This document shows, one piece after another, positions 9,210-19,200 of a stretch of DNA of 64,000 bases. The stretch comes from an uncultured Odoribacter sp. (GTDB lineage: Bacteria; Bacteroidota; Bacteroidia; Bacteroidales; Marinifilaceae). The notes beneath the pieces were generated by a model. It did no database searches. It saw nothing but the letters and a program-made list of their open reading frames with translations, and was not told where the DNA came from. Every line of letters begins with the position of its first letter. Positions within the stretch are counted from its first letter, which is position 1. The translations under genes were made by a program, and so were the position numbers. The stretch is taken from the NCBI GenBank assembly GCA_910578105.1, contig CAJTPD010000005.1:62001-126000 (forward strand), read 5' to 3'.

Positions 9210-10025
9210 ATGTCTACACAATCGGCAGTAAAGGTGGTTACCACCCATGTTTTATCCGAAATGAAACTCAAGGGTGAAAAAATCAGCATGCTAACTTCCT
9301 ATGATTATTCCATGGCCCGTATTGTTGACCAGGCCGGTATTGACATTATACTGGTAGGCGATTCGGCTTCCAATGTCATGGCAGGACACGAAACAACCCT
9401 TCCCATTACCCTGGACCAGATGATTTACCATGCGGCTTCCGTTGTCAGGGGAGTTCATAGAGCACTCGTAGTAGTGGACATGCCGTTTGGCAGCTATCAG
9501 GGAAACAGCAAAGAAGCTTTAAGTTCCGCTATCCGTATCATGAAAGAAACGGCTGCAGATGCTATAAAACTCGAAGGAGGCGAAGAAATACTCGAATCTG
9601 TCCAACGGATTTTATCTGCCGGCATCCCTGTGATGGGCCATCTGGGACTTACCCCACAAAGCATCCACAAATTCGGAACATATGCTATACGGGCGAAAAA
9701 AGAAGAAGAAGCTCAAAAACTGGTCCGGGATGCACACCTGCTGGAAAATGCCGGTTGTTTTGCCATCGTACTCGAAAAAATTCCGGCAGCCTTAGCCAGC
9801 CGCGTCGCCCGGGAAGTAAGCATTCCTATCATCGGCATCGGAGCCGGTGGCGGTGTGGACGGTCAGGTATTGGTGATTCATGATATGCTGGGAATTAACC
9901 AGGAGTTCTCTCCCCGCTTTCTCCGCCGCTACCACAATCTGTTTGCTGAAATAACCGGAGCTGTCAGCAACTACATTACAGATGTCAAAAGCGGCGATTT
10001 CCCCAATGAAAGAGAACAATATTAA
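9210..10025 (+). CDS. panB: 3-methyl-2-oxobutanoate hydroxymethyltransferase
   Basis: First committed enzyme of pantothenate (coenzyme A) synthesis: adds a hydroxymethyl group from 5,10-methylene-THF to alpha-ketoisovalerate. 271 residues with the conserved blocks MLTSYDYSMARIVDQAG, VGDSASNVMAGH (metal-binding Asp), VVDMPFGSYQ, IKLEGGEE, VMGHLGLTPQS and PIIGIGAG. It lies 18 bp after psd and 14 bp before a pseudouridine synthase, so it is probably in one transcript. No panC or panD nearby. Confidence 0.95.
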   Translation: MSTQSAVKVVTTHVLSEMKLKGEKISMLTSYDYSMARIVDQAGIDIILVGDSASNVMAGHETTLPITLDQMIYHAASVVRGVHRALVVVDMPFGSYQGNSKEALSSAIRIMKETAADAIKLEGGEEILESVQRILSAGIPVMGHLGLTPQSIHKFGTYAIRAKKEEEAQKLVRDAHLLENAGCFAIVLEKIPAALASRVAREVSIPIIGIGAGGGVDGQVLVIHDMLGINQEFSPRFLRRYHNLFAEITGAVSNYITDVKSGDFPNEREQY

Positions 10026-10039
10026 GAGATTATTTCCTT

Positions 10040-10732
10040 ATGTTAGAAGTTTTATACGAAGATAATCATATCATTGCCGTCAATAAAAAAATTTCAGATA
10101 TTGTACAAGCAGATAAAACCGGAGATGTCCCACTAAGCGACGAAGTGAAGGCATACATCAAACAAAAGTACAACAAACCGGGAGACGTTTATCTGGGCAT
10201 TCCCCACCGGATCGACCGACCGGTCAGCGGAGTCGTTATTTTTGCCCGCACCAGTAAAGCTCTGACACGCCTGAACAAAATGTTTCAGGAACACGAAAAA
10301 GAAATTACCAAAATATATTGGGCCATTGTAGGCAATCTCCCGCAAGAAGACCATGCGGTTTTAACTCACTATCTGGTCCGAAATGCAGAAAAAAATAAAT
10401 CTCATGCTTATAATCAGCCTAAAGCCGGTGCAAAAGAAGCCAAACTGGAATATAAATTACTGGGCTCCTCTCAAAAATACTACCTTCTGGAAATAAAACT
10501 ATATACAGGACGTCACCATCAAATCCGGTGTCAGCTTGCAAAAATCGGTTGCCCGATTAAAGGAGACCTGAAATATGGATTCCCCCGGTCAAATGAAAAA
10601 GGAGGAATCAGTTTACATGCCCGGTCCATCAGCTTCAAACATCCGGTAAGCCAGGAAACAATTACGATAACAGCAACTCCCCCGTTAAACGATTCACTGT
10701 GGAAAATATTTTATTCGGGGCTGAAGAAGTAA
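10040..10732 (+). CDS. RluA-family pseudouridine synthase (no S4 domain)
   Basis: Isomerises uridine to pseudouridine in rRNA or tRNA. The 230 residues consist of the catalytic domain only, without the S4 RNA-binding domain found in RluC/RluD. Motif I is HRIDRPVSGVVIFA with catalytic Asp59. KIYWAIVGNLP, LLEIKLYTGRHHQIRCQLA and PIKGDLKYG follow. The target position cannot be inferred; the compact form resembles RluA/TruC-type enzymes of Bacteroidota. It is the last gene of the plus-strand cluster, convergent with phoH across 23 bp. Confidence 0.87.
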   Translation: MLEVLYEDNHIIAVNKKISDIVQADKTGDVPLSDEVKAYIKQKYNKPGDVYLGIPHRIDRPVSGVVIFARTSKALTRLNKMFQEHEKEITKIYWAIVGNLPQEDHAVLTHYLVRNAEKNKSHAYNQPKAGAKEAKLEYKLLGSSQKYYLLEIKLYTGRHHQIRCQLAKIGCPIKGDLKYGFPRSNEKGGISLHARSISFKHPVSQETITITATPPLNDSLWKIFYSGLKK

Positions 10733-10755
10733 GGAATATTCCCGTTCCTGTTGCA

Positions 10756-12090
10756 CTATAATAAATCACTGGCCAGGTCTGCCAAACGACTGCGTTCCCC
10801 CTTTTCAAGATGAACATGGGCAAAAATATTCTGGCCCTGCATCTTATCGAAAAGATGTGAAAGACCATTCGAATTTTTATCCAGATAAGGAGAATCTATC
10901 TGCTCAATATCTCCTGTAAATATCATTTTTGTTCCCTCACCTGCACGGGTTATAATCGTCTTAATCTCATGAGGTGTCAGGTTCTGCGCTTCGTCAACAA
11001 TAAAATAAACATCGGAAAGACTGCGTCCACGGATATAAGCCAACGCCGAAATCAGCAATTTCTGGTCCTTCTGCAACTCATCAATCAAACGATTCTCTGC
11101 ACTATGCAGATTAAATCTCCGTTTGATAAATCCCAGATTATCATACAAAGGCTGCATATAAGGATCTACTTTTTCATTCACATCTCCCGGTAAATATCCC
11201 AGGTCTTTACTTGATAAAGCAACTATAGGACGAGCCAAATAAATAAACTCATATTGTTTATTTTGCTGCAAAGCCGAAGCCAATGCCAATAAAGTCTTGC
11301 CAGTGCCAGCCTTTCCGCTGATAGCAACAAGCTGAATATCAGGATTCAGTAAAGCATCCACAGCAAAAGCCTGCTCAGCATTTTTAGGATAAATACCAAA
11401 AACATTCGGCTTATCCACCCTGCGGATAACCCTCTTCACAGGATCATAACAAGCTAACACAGAAGCATTTTCATTCTTAAGTACATAATAATTATTCCCC
11501 TTTATCTCCTGATTCGGAAATATCTTTTCTGCATCAACTCCACCCACATTCTCATAAATACTATTGATTAAATCTACATCAAAATGCTCTATCTCCCTCA
11601 CACTGCGATTAATTGCAAAATCCAGATTCTCCACCTGGTCTGTTTTATAATCTTCCGCCTGTAACCCCAAAGAACGGGCCTTCATACGCAGATTCATATC
11701 CTTCGTAACCAAAATCACCGGCCGTCCTTTCAGCTTTTCACTGATAAACTCAGTGACAGCCAGGATACGGTGATCCGGAGTATCATCACTGAAAGAATCC
11801 CGCATTCTTTGTGAAAATTTTACTCCGGGCTGAATAAACAAACGCCCACGGCCCTTTCCCAAAGCAGCTCCCTTATCAAAAAAATCCTTATCTGAAATTT
11901 TATCCAGCTCACGGGCAAACTCACGGGCATGGAAATTAATCAAATCATTCCCTTTTTTAAATTTATCCAATTCTTCCAATACTACAATCGGAATAACAAT
12001 ATCGTTATCGGCAAAATTATAAATGGAACGATAATCGTGCAAAATCACATTCGTATCCAGCACAAAAGTCTTTTTTTCATTCTTAGTCAT
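10756..12090 (-). CDS. PhoH-family ATPase with N-terminal PIN nuclease domain
   Basis: 444 residues from MTKNEKKTFVLDTNVILHD; an upstream frame adds 17 unconserved residues. Residues 1 to about 130 are a PIN-like ribonuclease domain with acidic residues in LDTNVILHD and ILVTKDMNLR. The C-terminal half is the PhoH P-loop ATPase: AISGKAGTGKTLLALAS, FIYLARPIV, LGYLPGDVNEK, YFIVDEAQNLTP and MIFTGDIEQID. PhoH2-type PIN-PhoH proteins couple RNA unwinding and cleavage; the natural substrate here is unknown. It is transcribed apart from lepB (145 bp gap). Confidence 0.92.
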   Translation of the reverse strand: MTKNEKKTFVLDTNVILHDYRSIYNFADNDIVIPIVVLEELDKFKKGNDLINFHAREFARELDKISDKDFFDKGAALGKGRGRLFIQPGVKFSQRMRDSFSDDTPDHRILAVTEFISEKLKGRPVILVTKDMNLRMKARSLGLQAEDYKTDQVENLDFAINRSVREIEHFDVDLINSIYENVGGVDAEKIFPNQEIKGNNYYVLKNENASVLACYDPVKRVIRRVDKPNVFGIYPKNAEQAFAVDALLNPDIQLVAISGKAGTGKTLLALASALQQNKQYEFIYLARPIVALSSKDLGYLPGDVNEKVDPYMQPLYDNLGFIKRRFNLHSAENRLIDELQKDQKLLISALAYIRGRSLSDVYFIVDEAQNLTPHEIKTIITRAGEGTKMIFTGDIEQIDSPYLDKNSNGLSHLFDKMQGQNIFAHVHLEKGERSRLADLASDLL

Positions 12091-12234
12091 AATAGCATGA
12101 ATTAGCTTGCTTTGGGATATGATACAAATATTATACCACAAAGGTTTCCTGAAAAACAGTTTTTTAAAGAAAAAAATACGGTACTTTCCGTAAATTTACA
12201 GAAAGAACCCGCAATACCCAAATATCTCCGGCAC

Positions 12235-13593
12235 TTAATGAATAAACCTGAACAGGCGGTTCCACCGGATTTTACTCAAAAACGACTTGTCTTTATCCAA
12301 CGACAACCAGATAAAATAAGCCTTTCCGACAATATGGTCTTCAGGTACAAATCCCCAAAAACGGGAATCCGCAGAACAATGACGGTTATCTCCCATCATC
12401 CAGTAATAATCCATCTTAAAGGTATAAGTATCTGCCGGTTGCCCATTGATATAAATAACCGAATCTCTTACTTGCAAATCATTGCCTTCATAAGCCCCGA
12501 TAACCCGCTCATACAAAGGTAAAGTTTTCATATTCAATTCTACCACATCCCCTTTTTTCGGTATATACAACGGACCGAAATTATCAACATTCCAGGGATA
12601 ATTCTCAGGGTCAAACGGGAAAATATCAGCATTATTTCCCGTTTCCTCCACTTTTACTATTTCCTTTACATTCGGAAACTTTTTCAACTCTTCCACCATA
12701 TCCAGAGTCAAAGGCAACTCATAATCAGAAGCACCCATACTGATATCATCCAAAGCAATTCCCAATTCCTGCAATTTCATCCGGTTCAGTGGAATACCAT
12801 TCGTTTTTACCCGGTACTTGTATTGCAATTGTTCCGGATTATCTGCTATCTCCCCATTCACATACAACTGCCCGTGCTTCAACTCTATCATATCTCCGGG
12901 CATTCCTACACCTCGCTTGATATAATTCTCTCTTTTATCCACCGGACGGGCTATAATCTCAAAACGCTCTGCCATTCTTTCCCGAACCATTTTTTCCGCA
13001 TCAGCTCTGGAAAGAGACGGACTCTGAGAAAGAAAATAATCCACATTCGAACGCACCTGGCTATAATAGTCCGGATTCTCTCTGCCTACCACCACCGTAT
13101 CACCGGCAGGAAAATTAAAAACTATAATGTCATTCCGCTTGATTTTCGAAGTACCGGCAATACGCTTATAAGGCCATTTTACCGCCTCTGAATAGGCCTT
13201 CGTACTTTTTGTGAAAGGCAATGTGTGGTGAGTAAAAGGCACCGCTAAAGGTGTATTGGGCAATTTCGGTCCGTAAGCCACCTTACTCACAAAAAGATAA
13301 TCGCCCACCAGCATACTTTTCTCCATGGAAGAGGTCGGTATGGTATAAGCTTCAAAAAAGAACATACGAATCAAAGTAGCAGCAACAACAGCAAATATCA
13401 AGGCATCAATCCACTCCACCGCTTTGGTCTGTTTCTCTACCCCTTTCTTTTTCCAGAACGCCCAATGTACCCGCTTTGTGATATAAACATCAAAAATGAC
13501 AGGCACTAATATCAACAACCACCAGCTACCTACCCAATAGGCCCAAAGCAAATAAATCACCAAAACCACTCCGAATTTCACCCACTTATTCAT
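12235..13593 (-). CDS. lepB: Signal peptidase I
   Basis: Cleaves signal peptides of Sec-exported preproteins; inner membrane, catalytic domain periplasmic. 452 residues from MNKWVKFGVV, preceded by a purine-rich AGAGGGA element. The N-terminal TMs lie at about 5-40 and 61-80. The catalytic Ser89 is in TSSMEKSML and the general-base Lys226 in NYIKRGVGMPGD. The distal MGDNRHCSADSRFWGFV box is intact. Well over 100 residues longer than the E. coli enzyme, with an insertion between the Ser and Lys boxes, which is usual in Bacteroidota. It follows dapB by 39 bp. Confidence 0.94.
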   Translation of the reverse strand: MNKWVKFGVVLVIYLLWAYWVGSWWLLILVPVIFDVYITKRVHWAFWKKKGVEKQTKAVEWIDALIFAVVAATLIRMFFFEAYTIPTSSMEKSMLVGDYLFVSKVAYGPKLPNTPLAVPFTHHTLPFTKSTKAYSEAVKWPYKRIAGTSKIKRNDIIVFNFPAGDTVVVGRENPDYYSQVRSNVDYFLSQSPSLSRADAEKMVRERMAERFEIIARPVDKRENYIKRGVGMPGDMIELKHGQLYVNGEIADNPEQLQYKYRVKTNGIPLNRMKLQELGIALDDISMGASDYELPLTLDMVEELKKFPNVKEIVKVEETGNNADIFPFDPENYPWNVDNFGPLYIPKKGDVVELNMKTLPLYERVIGAYEGNDLQVRDSVIYINGQPADTYTFKMDYYWMMGDNRHCSADSRFWGFVPEDHIVGKAYFIWLSLDKDKSFLSKIRWNRLFRFIH

Positions 13594-13632
13594 CAATATC
13601 CCTCTCATAAATTCATTATTTTTAATCACTGA

Positions 13633-14364
13633 TTATGCATTTTCCAATTTCAGCATGTCTTCCATACTGAAAACTCCGTTTTTCCCTTTTAAAAACTCGG
13701 CAGCCAACACCGCCCCCATAGCAAATCCTTCCCGGGAAAAAGCAGCATGACGGATTTCTATTTCATCCACCTCCGATTTATATAAAACAGAATGGATTCC
13801 GGGCACTTCCCCTATCCGCTTGGCAGTAACCGGCAAAACCCCTTGAGGCATTTCCGAACCGTGTTCCAACTGCCAGGAGGTATATCCTCCATGATTGTTC
13901 AGAATCTCTTCGGCAATGGTTATCGCTGTTCCGCTGGGAGCATCCAATTTATGGATATGGTGGGTCTCCTCTATAAAAACCTTATAATTATCAAAGCCAT
14001 TCATCAACTTGGCTAAGTATTTATTCAATTGGAAAAAAATATTGACACCGATACTGAAATTGGAGGCATAAAAAAATCCGCCGTTCCGCTGGCGGCAATC
14101 CTCCACCACTTCTTCCCAACGTTCCAACCATCCCGTTGTTCCGGAAACCACCGGTACACCATTTTCAAAACACCATTTATAATTGTCCACAGCCACGGCA
14201 GGTGCAGAAAATTCAATAGCCACATCCGCCTGACGCAATTGCTCTCCCGCCACCGTCGAACGATTGTTTTCATCTACCGTCAATACCACCTCGTGCCCTC
14301 TTTCCACGGCAATGTGTTCAATCATTTTTCCCATTTTACCGTATCCTAACAAAGCTATATGCAT
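13633..14364 (-). CDS. dapB: 4-hydroxy-tetrahydrodipicolinate reductase
   Basis: NAD(P)H-dependent step of the diaminopimelate/lysine pathway feeding peptidoglycan; cytosolic. 243 residues. The Rossmann motif GYGKMG is at 7-12, EFSAPA and SGTTGW follow, SNFSIGVNIF is at about 101-110, the catalytic HHIHK is at 135-139, and the substrate loop DAPSGT at 141-146. It is the first gene of a dapB-lepB operon with a good promoter box 24 bp upstream. Confidence 0.95.
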   Translation of the reverse strand: MHIALLGYGKMGKMIEHIAVERGHEVVLTVDENNRSTVAGEQLRQADVAIEFSAPAVAVDNYKWCFENGVPVVSGTTGWLERWEEVVEDCRQRNGGFFYASNFSIGVNIFFQLNKYLAKLMNGFDNYKVFIEETHHIHKLDAPSGTAITIAEEILNNHGGYTSWQLEHGSEMPQGVLPVTAKRIGEVPGIHSVLYKSEVDEIEIRHAAFSREGFAMGAVLAAEFLKGKNGVFSMEDMLKLENA

Positions 14365-14387
14365 AACTCATTTCTAAAATTAACACA

Positions 14388-14395
14388 CAAAGTTA
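14388..14395 (-). promoter_or_regulatory. -7 box of dapB-lepB
   Basis: TAACTTTG on the minus strand, 23 bp before the dapB ATG. Confidence 0.6.
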
Positions 14396-14447
14396 GCAAT
14401 ATTCCTTCAGTTTGTAAGTAAATCAACGGTCAAATATGATTCAAAAA

Positions 14448-15168
14448 TTAAGATTTTACCGTTACATACTTCTGGTTGCGGCTTGTGGGGTTGTCCGGTT
14501 CTGTCGTCAGCACTACATAGTCCGGGCGTGTCTCCTCGGCAACAGTAGGAAGCGGCCAGCCCAACGATTGCCAGCCGCTTACAATCTTATCCACACCGCT
14601 ACCGGCTTTCCCGGCACGCCCAAGCCGCATGAACATCTTTTGCAGTATCGGATTACGGCAAATGCTGTGTCCTCCCTCGAAATATTGCTGTTTGGAAACC
14701 AACATCATACCCGGATTTCTGAAAATCAGGTTATCATCAGTTCGCTCCACAACAATATTCCCCATTGCATTAATATCCTGATGTATAATACAATTGATAA
14801 GTGCCTCTCTCACGGCATCGTGAGCCGGTGTCTCTGACGCACCCCCGTCTTTCGTCATGAACGGACAGGACAGCGATTGTATCAGACGGTTAAGCACTTA
14901 TTTTACCTTTATTATGTGCACAATCCCAAAAGTTCTTTTTATAACGAACAATGGCCTTTTCGGTAAGCCCGTCCAGGAAAAAACGGTTGTCTTTCTCCAT
15001 CACACCAAGCACAATCGTACCGCCATTTGTATTGGCAAAAGCCGAATAGCTTTCCAAAAAACTGCCGGGGAATCCTCCGCGTGCCGATTTGAACTTGACT
15101 TCCGAAGTCTCGCCTTGGCTTATCAATGCCTTGATTCTACTATGTATACTTGCTGTATGTTCCGCCAT
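14448..15168 (-). pseudogene. Decayed AlbA_2/Schlafen-type ATP-binding protein
   Basis: Two adjacent fragments of one gene family member. The 5' piece (starting MAEHTASIHSRIKAL) carries the AlbA_2/Schlafen-like DNA-binding domain: SEVKFKSARGGFPGSFLESYSAFANTNGGTIVLGV. It reads to FWDCAHNKGKISA and stops. The next frame, overlapping the stop, resumes near the end of the middle region with LNRLIQSLSCPF and continues into the RecG-C-like HATPase_4 domain (ETPAHDAVREALINCIIH, GRAGKAGSGVDKI). The central segment between the domains is missing, and the C-terminal winged-helix part also appears cut off at KYVTVKS. Such regulators are common in accessory Bacteroidales DNA. I read this as a relic, not a frameshift error, because coding sequence is deleted. 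Confidence 0.8.
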
Positions 15169-15284
15169 AATCATTCTCTGCGATTCACATCTAGTAGTTT
15201 GGCTATAAGTTGTTTTCTTTTTACAAAAAAAATGCTTTTGTCGGATAAGACCGTGTGGAACAACAGGTTTCTTTAGTTTTTTTA

Positions 15285-16247
15285 TCACGGAAATAAACAG
15301 CACTTAGCGGGAAACAGGGGATAACTGACAATCACCTCAAACGTCCCCCTGCTGTTCTCCTGCCACGATTTAAAGTTATAATCGTAAGCACAAAGCACTT
15401 TCACCTCAGAAATCAGTTTGACACCCGCCAATATGCCGATTTCACCGATACTGCGGCCCAACAAGGAAAACTGGAACTTTTCCTGCTGGGTATGGTGATT
15501 CACGTAAAACGACACCACACCGTCCGCCTGAAAGTCGTTTTCATACTGTTTCAGGCAGATTCCCCACTCCATGTCACAGGTCGTCGGAGATGCCGTCGTG
15601 CGGTAAGCCGTGGGTTGCCAGATACGTCCCAGAATACGGATACGGTATCTTCCGTACAGGTAGTTCGTCCCTCCGAAAATAACCCTTCCCTTCTTAAAGA
15701 AAGAGAACATATTCTGCGCAGAGAGTCCGACGCGCAGCGAACGCCCGGCAATGTATTCCACGCCGATTCCGGCATTCCAGTCTTTCCTCGTTTCCAAAAA
15801 ATTCGCCAATGCCGGGTCGTATTCCTCCTCCAAATCTACTTTTTCCCTGTCTGCCGACTGCAACTGGTACGACAGGGATAATCCCATGTTCAATGCGCCA
15901 TTGCGGGATGCCAACGAATAAGCGTACGACAGGGACAGGTCCGAGGAATTGAGGTAACCGATTTTGTCGTGTAGAATTTTCACCCCCGTCTGCATCCTGT
16001 ATTTCTCCGAGTAAAAGGTTCCCGTACCGAAAAACGTGACGGGACTACCTGAAACGGCCATCCATTGTTTCCGGGCTGAGAGGAAAAAATAAGCACTTGC
16101 GTCAGTGTGGACGAATGCCGGATTGATGTAATACGGGTTCTCCCAGTAAAAGGCCGTCGACGGGTTAATCTGGCCTTTTACAGAAGAGACTGCCAACATA
16201 GAGGTTAACAGCATCCCTACTATATATTTCCGTATCCTCCTGGTCAT
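15285..16247 (-). CDS. PorP/SprF-family T9SS outer-membrane protein
   Basis: 320 residues. A signal peptide (TRRIRKYIVGMLLTSMLAVSSVKG) is followed by the family's N-terminal block QINPSTAFYWENPYYINPAF, and a beta-barrel-like alternating pattern to the end. PorP/SprF proteins sit in the outer membrane and help secrete or anchor partner type IX substrates, especially those with type B C-terminal domains encoded next to them. Its ATG overlaps the stop of the giant gene (ATGA), which indicates translational coupling with its likely client. It is the last gene of the operon. Confidence 0.88.
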   Translation of the reverse strand: MTRRIRKYIVGMLLTSMLAVSSVKGQINPSTAFYWENPYYINPAFVHTDASAYFFLSARKQWMAVSGSPVTFFGTGTFYSEKYRMQTGVKILHDKIGYLNSSDLSLSYAYSLASRNGALNMGLSLSYQLQSADREKVDLEEEYDPALANFLETRKDWNAGIGVEYIAGRSLRVGLSAQNMFSFFKKGRVIFGGTNYLYGRYRIRILGRIWQPTAYRTTASPTTCDMEWGICLKQYENDFQADGVVSFYVNHHTQQEKFQFSLLGRSIGEIGILAGVKLISEVKVLCAYDYNFKSWQENSRGTFEVIVSYPLFPAKCCLFP

Positions 16248-19200
16248 CTAATCAGTGTTATGTATCCTGTTTTCATTCTCTCCCCATTCGCGGTGCGGTA
16301 ATACAGCTTGTAGAAATAAGTATCCTCCGGAGCTTGTTTCCCCTTGTAGCTTCCGTCCCACCCGTTGTCTCCTGAATAAATCCTGAGTCCATTACGGTCC
16401 GTGATTTCCACCCGGTAGTCTGCCATAAAGACATCGTTGATACCATCCCCGTTCGGACTGAACGTGTTGACGGGCTTGGGCAGGAAAAGCACCTCTATCC
16501 GTATACTGTTTTCTGTAATACAACTGTCCGCATTCCAGACTTTCAGTGTGACGTCATAGTACTTCCGGGTCGTGGCGTCGAACGTATGGGTAATGCTGTC
16601 TCCTTTGACCGTTGTCCCGTCCCCGAACTCCCACACGCACTCCATGTCCGGCAATACTTCCGTGCGGAAGTGTACGGTGGGGTAATCCTCGTCGATGACC
16701 TGCCGGTCTGCATATATGGGCACATGCGACAGATAAGGCGGCACACGCTGGACGTGTGAGAACCGGTTTTTGCAGCCGTTAGCGGTTTCCGTGCGGAGCC
16801 GGATGCGATAAACGCCGGAATCCGCATACTGGTGGAATCCCTCTTCGGAGCGGTATACGGTCCCGTCCCCCATCTCCCATTGCCAGGTGTCTATTATCTG
16901 CTGCTGCGGGTCGAAAAAGAAACTATATCCGTGGGTACTGCAATCGTCCAAAAGCAATCCGATGCTACCCTGTACCTTTTTCTCTTCCGTAAGGGTCAGC
17001 GTGACTATACTGTCGCAGCCGTGAATGCTGGTCAGGCGGTGTTGGTGCACCCCAGGCTCGGTGACGCTGAATCCGTATCCGGTGTACGGGCTTCCCTCGC
17101 AGAGAACTCCGGAGAACTGCATGTCATATACCGGATGGACGGTGAGATCCAAACTGAATATGCTGTCACAACCGTGTACGGTCCGCAGGGAATCATAATA
17201 TATGCCGCTTTCGTACAGGCGTCTGCCCCGGAAATCGATGGTATCTCCCTCGCAGATGTATTCCGGACGGGGATGGAGATAGGTGGGGTATACATACAGT
17301 TCTAAGGTGATGATGCTGTCGCAGCCCCACTGGTTTTGCAGGGGCAGCCGGAAGGAGTTGCTTGTCCTGATGTCGGAGAGATGAAATCCGTGCTTGTCAT
17401 ACCGTTTCGAAGGGCAGACGGAATCGTAGACGGTGGGATGGAATACCGGGAGGACGGTAAGATGCAGGAAGAGGACGGAATCGCATCCGTCCTGGGAAAG
17501 CAGGGAGAGGCGGTGCAGGCCGTCAGTCATCACCTGTGTCAGCCGGAATCCGTGTTTATAGTACGGCTCTCCCTGGCAAACCGTGTCGAACAACGGTGTC
17601 TCGTATAGCGGATGGACGGTGAGGGACAAGGTGCGGATGGAATCACATCCCCAGCGGGTTTGCAGGGTGTCGCTGACGATGGTGTCAGCAGTGATGGCAG
17701 AGAGGTCAAAGCCGTGGTGGTGGTAGTCGTTACCGTAGCATACCGCATCAGAGAAGGAAAGGTTATAGACCGGATGTACGGTTAGTGTCAGGCGGAAAAT
17801 GCTGTCGCAGCCGTGTACGGTTGTAAGGGTATCGTCATACACACCGCTTTCATACAAGCGTCTGCCTCGGAAATCGATGGTGTCTCCCTGACAGAGGTTT
17901 CCCGATTCAGGAAAAAGATAAGTCTGAGAAACATACAGATGCAGGGTAACGGTGCTGTCACAACCGTGTATGGTGGGATAGGTTGCTGTAAACGTGCCGC
18001 CGATGGTTCCAGAGGGCAGTTGGAAACCGTACCTGTTGTAGGCATCCCCTTGACAAATGGTGTCGTAGAACGTCTCATAGTATACCGGATGGACGATGAG
18101 GGACAGGGTACGGACGGAGTCACATCCCCAACGGGTTTGCAGGGTGTCGCTGACGATGGTGTCGGCAGTGACGGCTGAGAGGTTGAACCCGTGGTTGTGG
18201 TAGGTGCTGCCGTAGCATATCGCGTCAGAGAAGAAAAGTTTCTCCGGTTGGTGAACATTCAGGTGCAGGCGGACGATGCTGTCGCAACCTGACACTGCGC
18301 TGATATGCTGAAAGCGGTAAATACCTAATTTTGTATAACCCGTTCCCTCCCATTCGTAAGGTAAATCCTTTTCGCAAATGTCTATTATAGTGTCCGTGAC
18401 GATGGTTTTGCATCCCGTTGTATCCCGACCGGCGACACAACGCACAGACCAGGCAGCATTATCGCTAAGGGGGATAGTATATATACCACTATAAAAAAAA
18501 GAAAGGGCATAAACAGCTTTATTATCATATTCTTTGGTAGTTGACCAATAATTTCCACCAGTGGTATTGGTATCATAGTCAAAAGGATATAAACGATGGC
18601 CGGCAGCTGGCAAAAAAACAGCATTGCCATTGATTTTATCTGTAAATCGCATACCGCTGACTCCGTTCTGTTGGGTCCATTCATGGGTCACCTTCAAATC
18701 GTCCAACAAAGTATATATTTCTCCGATATTCGGAATCCGCCAATCTGCGGGACATGGATTATTGACCGCCTCCCAAGAGGGATCATTATAATGGTTTCCC
18801 CAATCGTCAAAGTCAATATCCCCTTTAAGAGGATGCCCCTTTTTCCAATTCCATTGATAAAGCAGGCCGAACGATTCGGGGGTATTCGCAAAGGTGTTGG
18901 GACTGTCCACATTGCTTTCCGCCCAACATACTCCGTTAATCAGCACTCCTCTTTCTTTGCAAGGTTTACCGCATAATGTATCCACCGTCAGATATAAATC
19001 AAAAATAGTATCACATCCGCTTATCAGATTGGTACGCCGAATGCGATACTCTCCGGTTCTTGTCCCCTCTGAAAAGGTTGTATCGTGCCATGTATAGGGC
19101 AAATTCTCTTTGCAAATATTTTCCGAGGCTGTCAAAACAATATGGCACGCATTTTCGTCGGCAACACAACGGACGGAATAGCCATGGGCATAAGGCTGTT

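Noticed and set aside
12112..12522. Plus-strand frame across lepB 3' end
   Set aside because: Antisense to the conserved lepB C-terminus, no start signal or domain.
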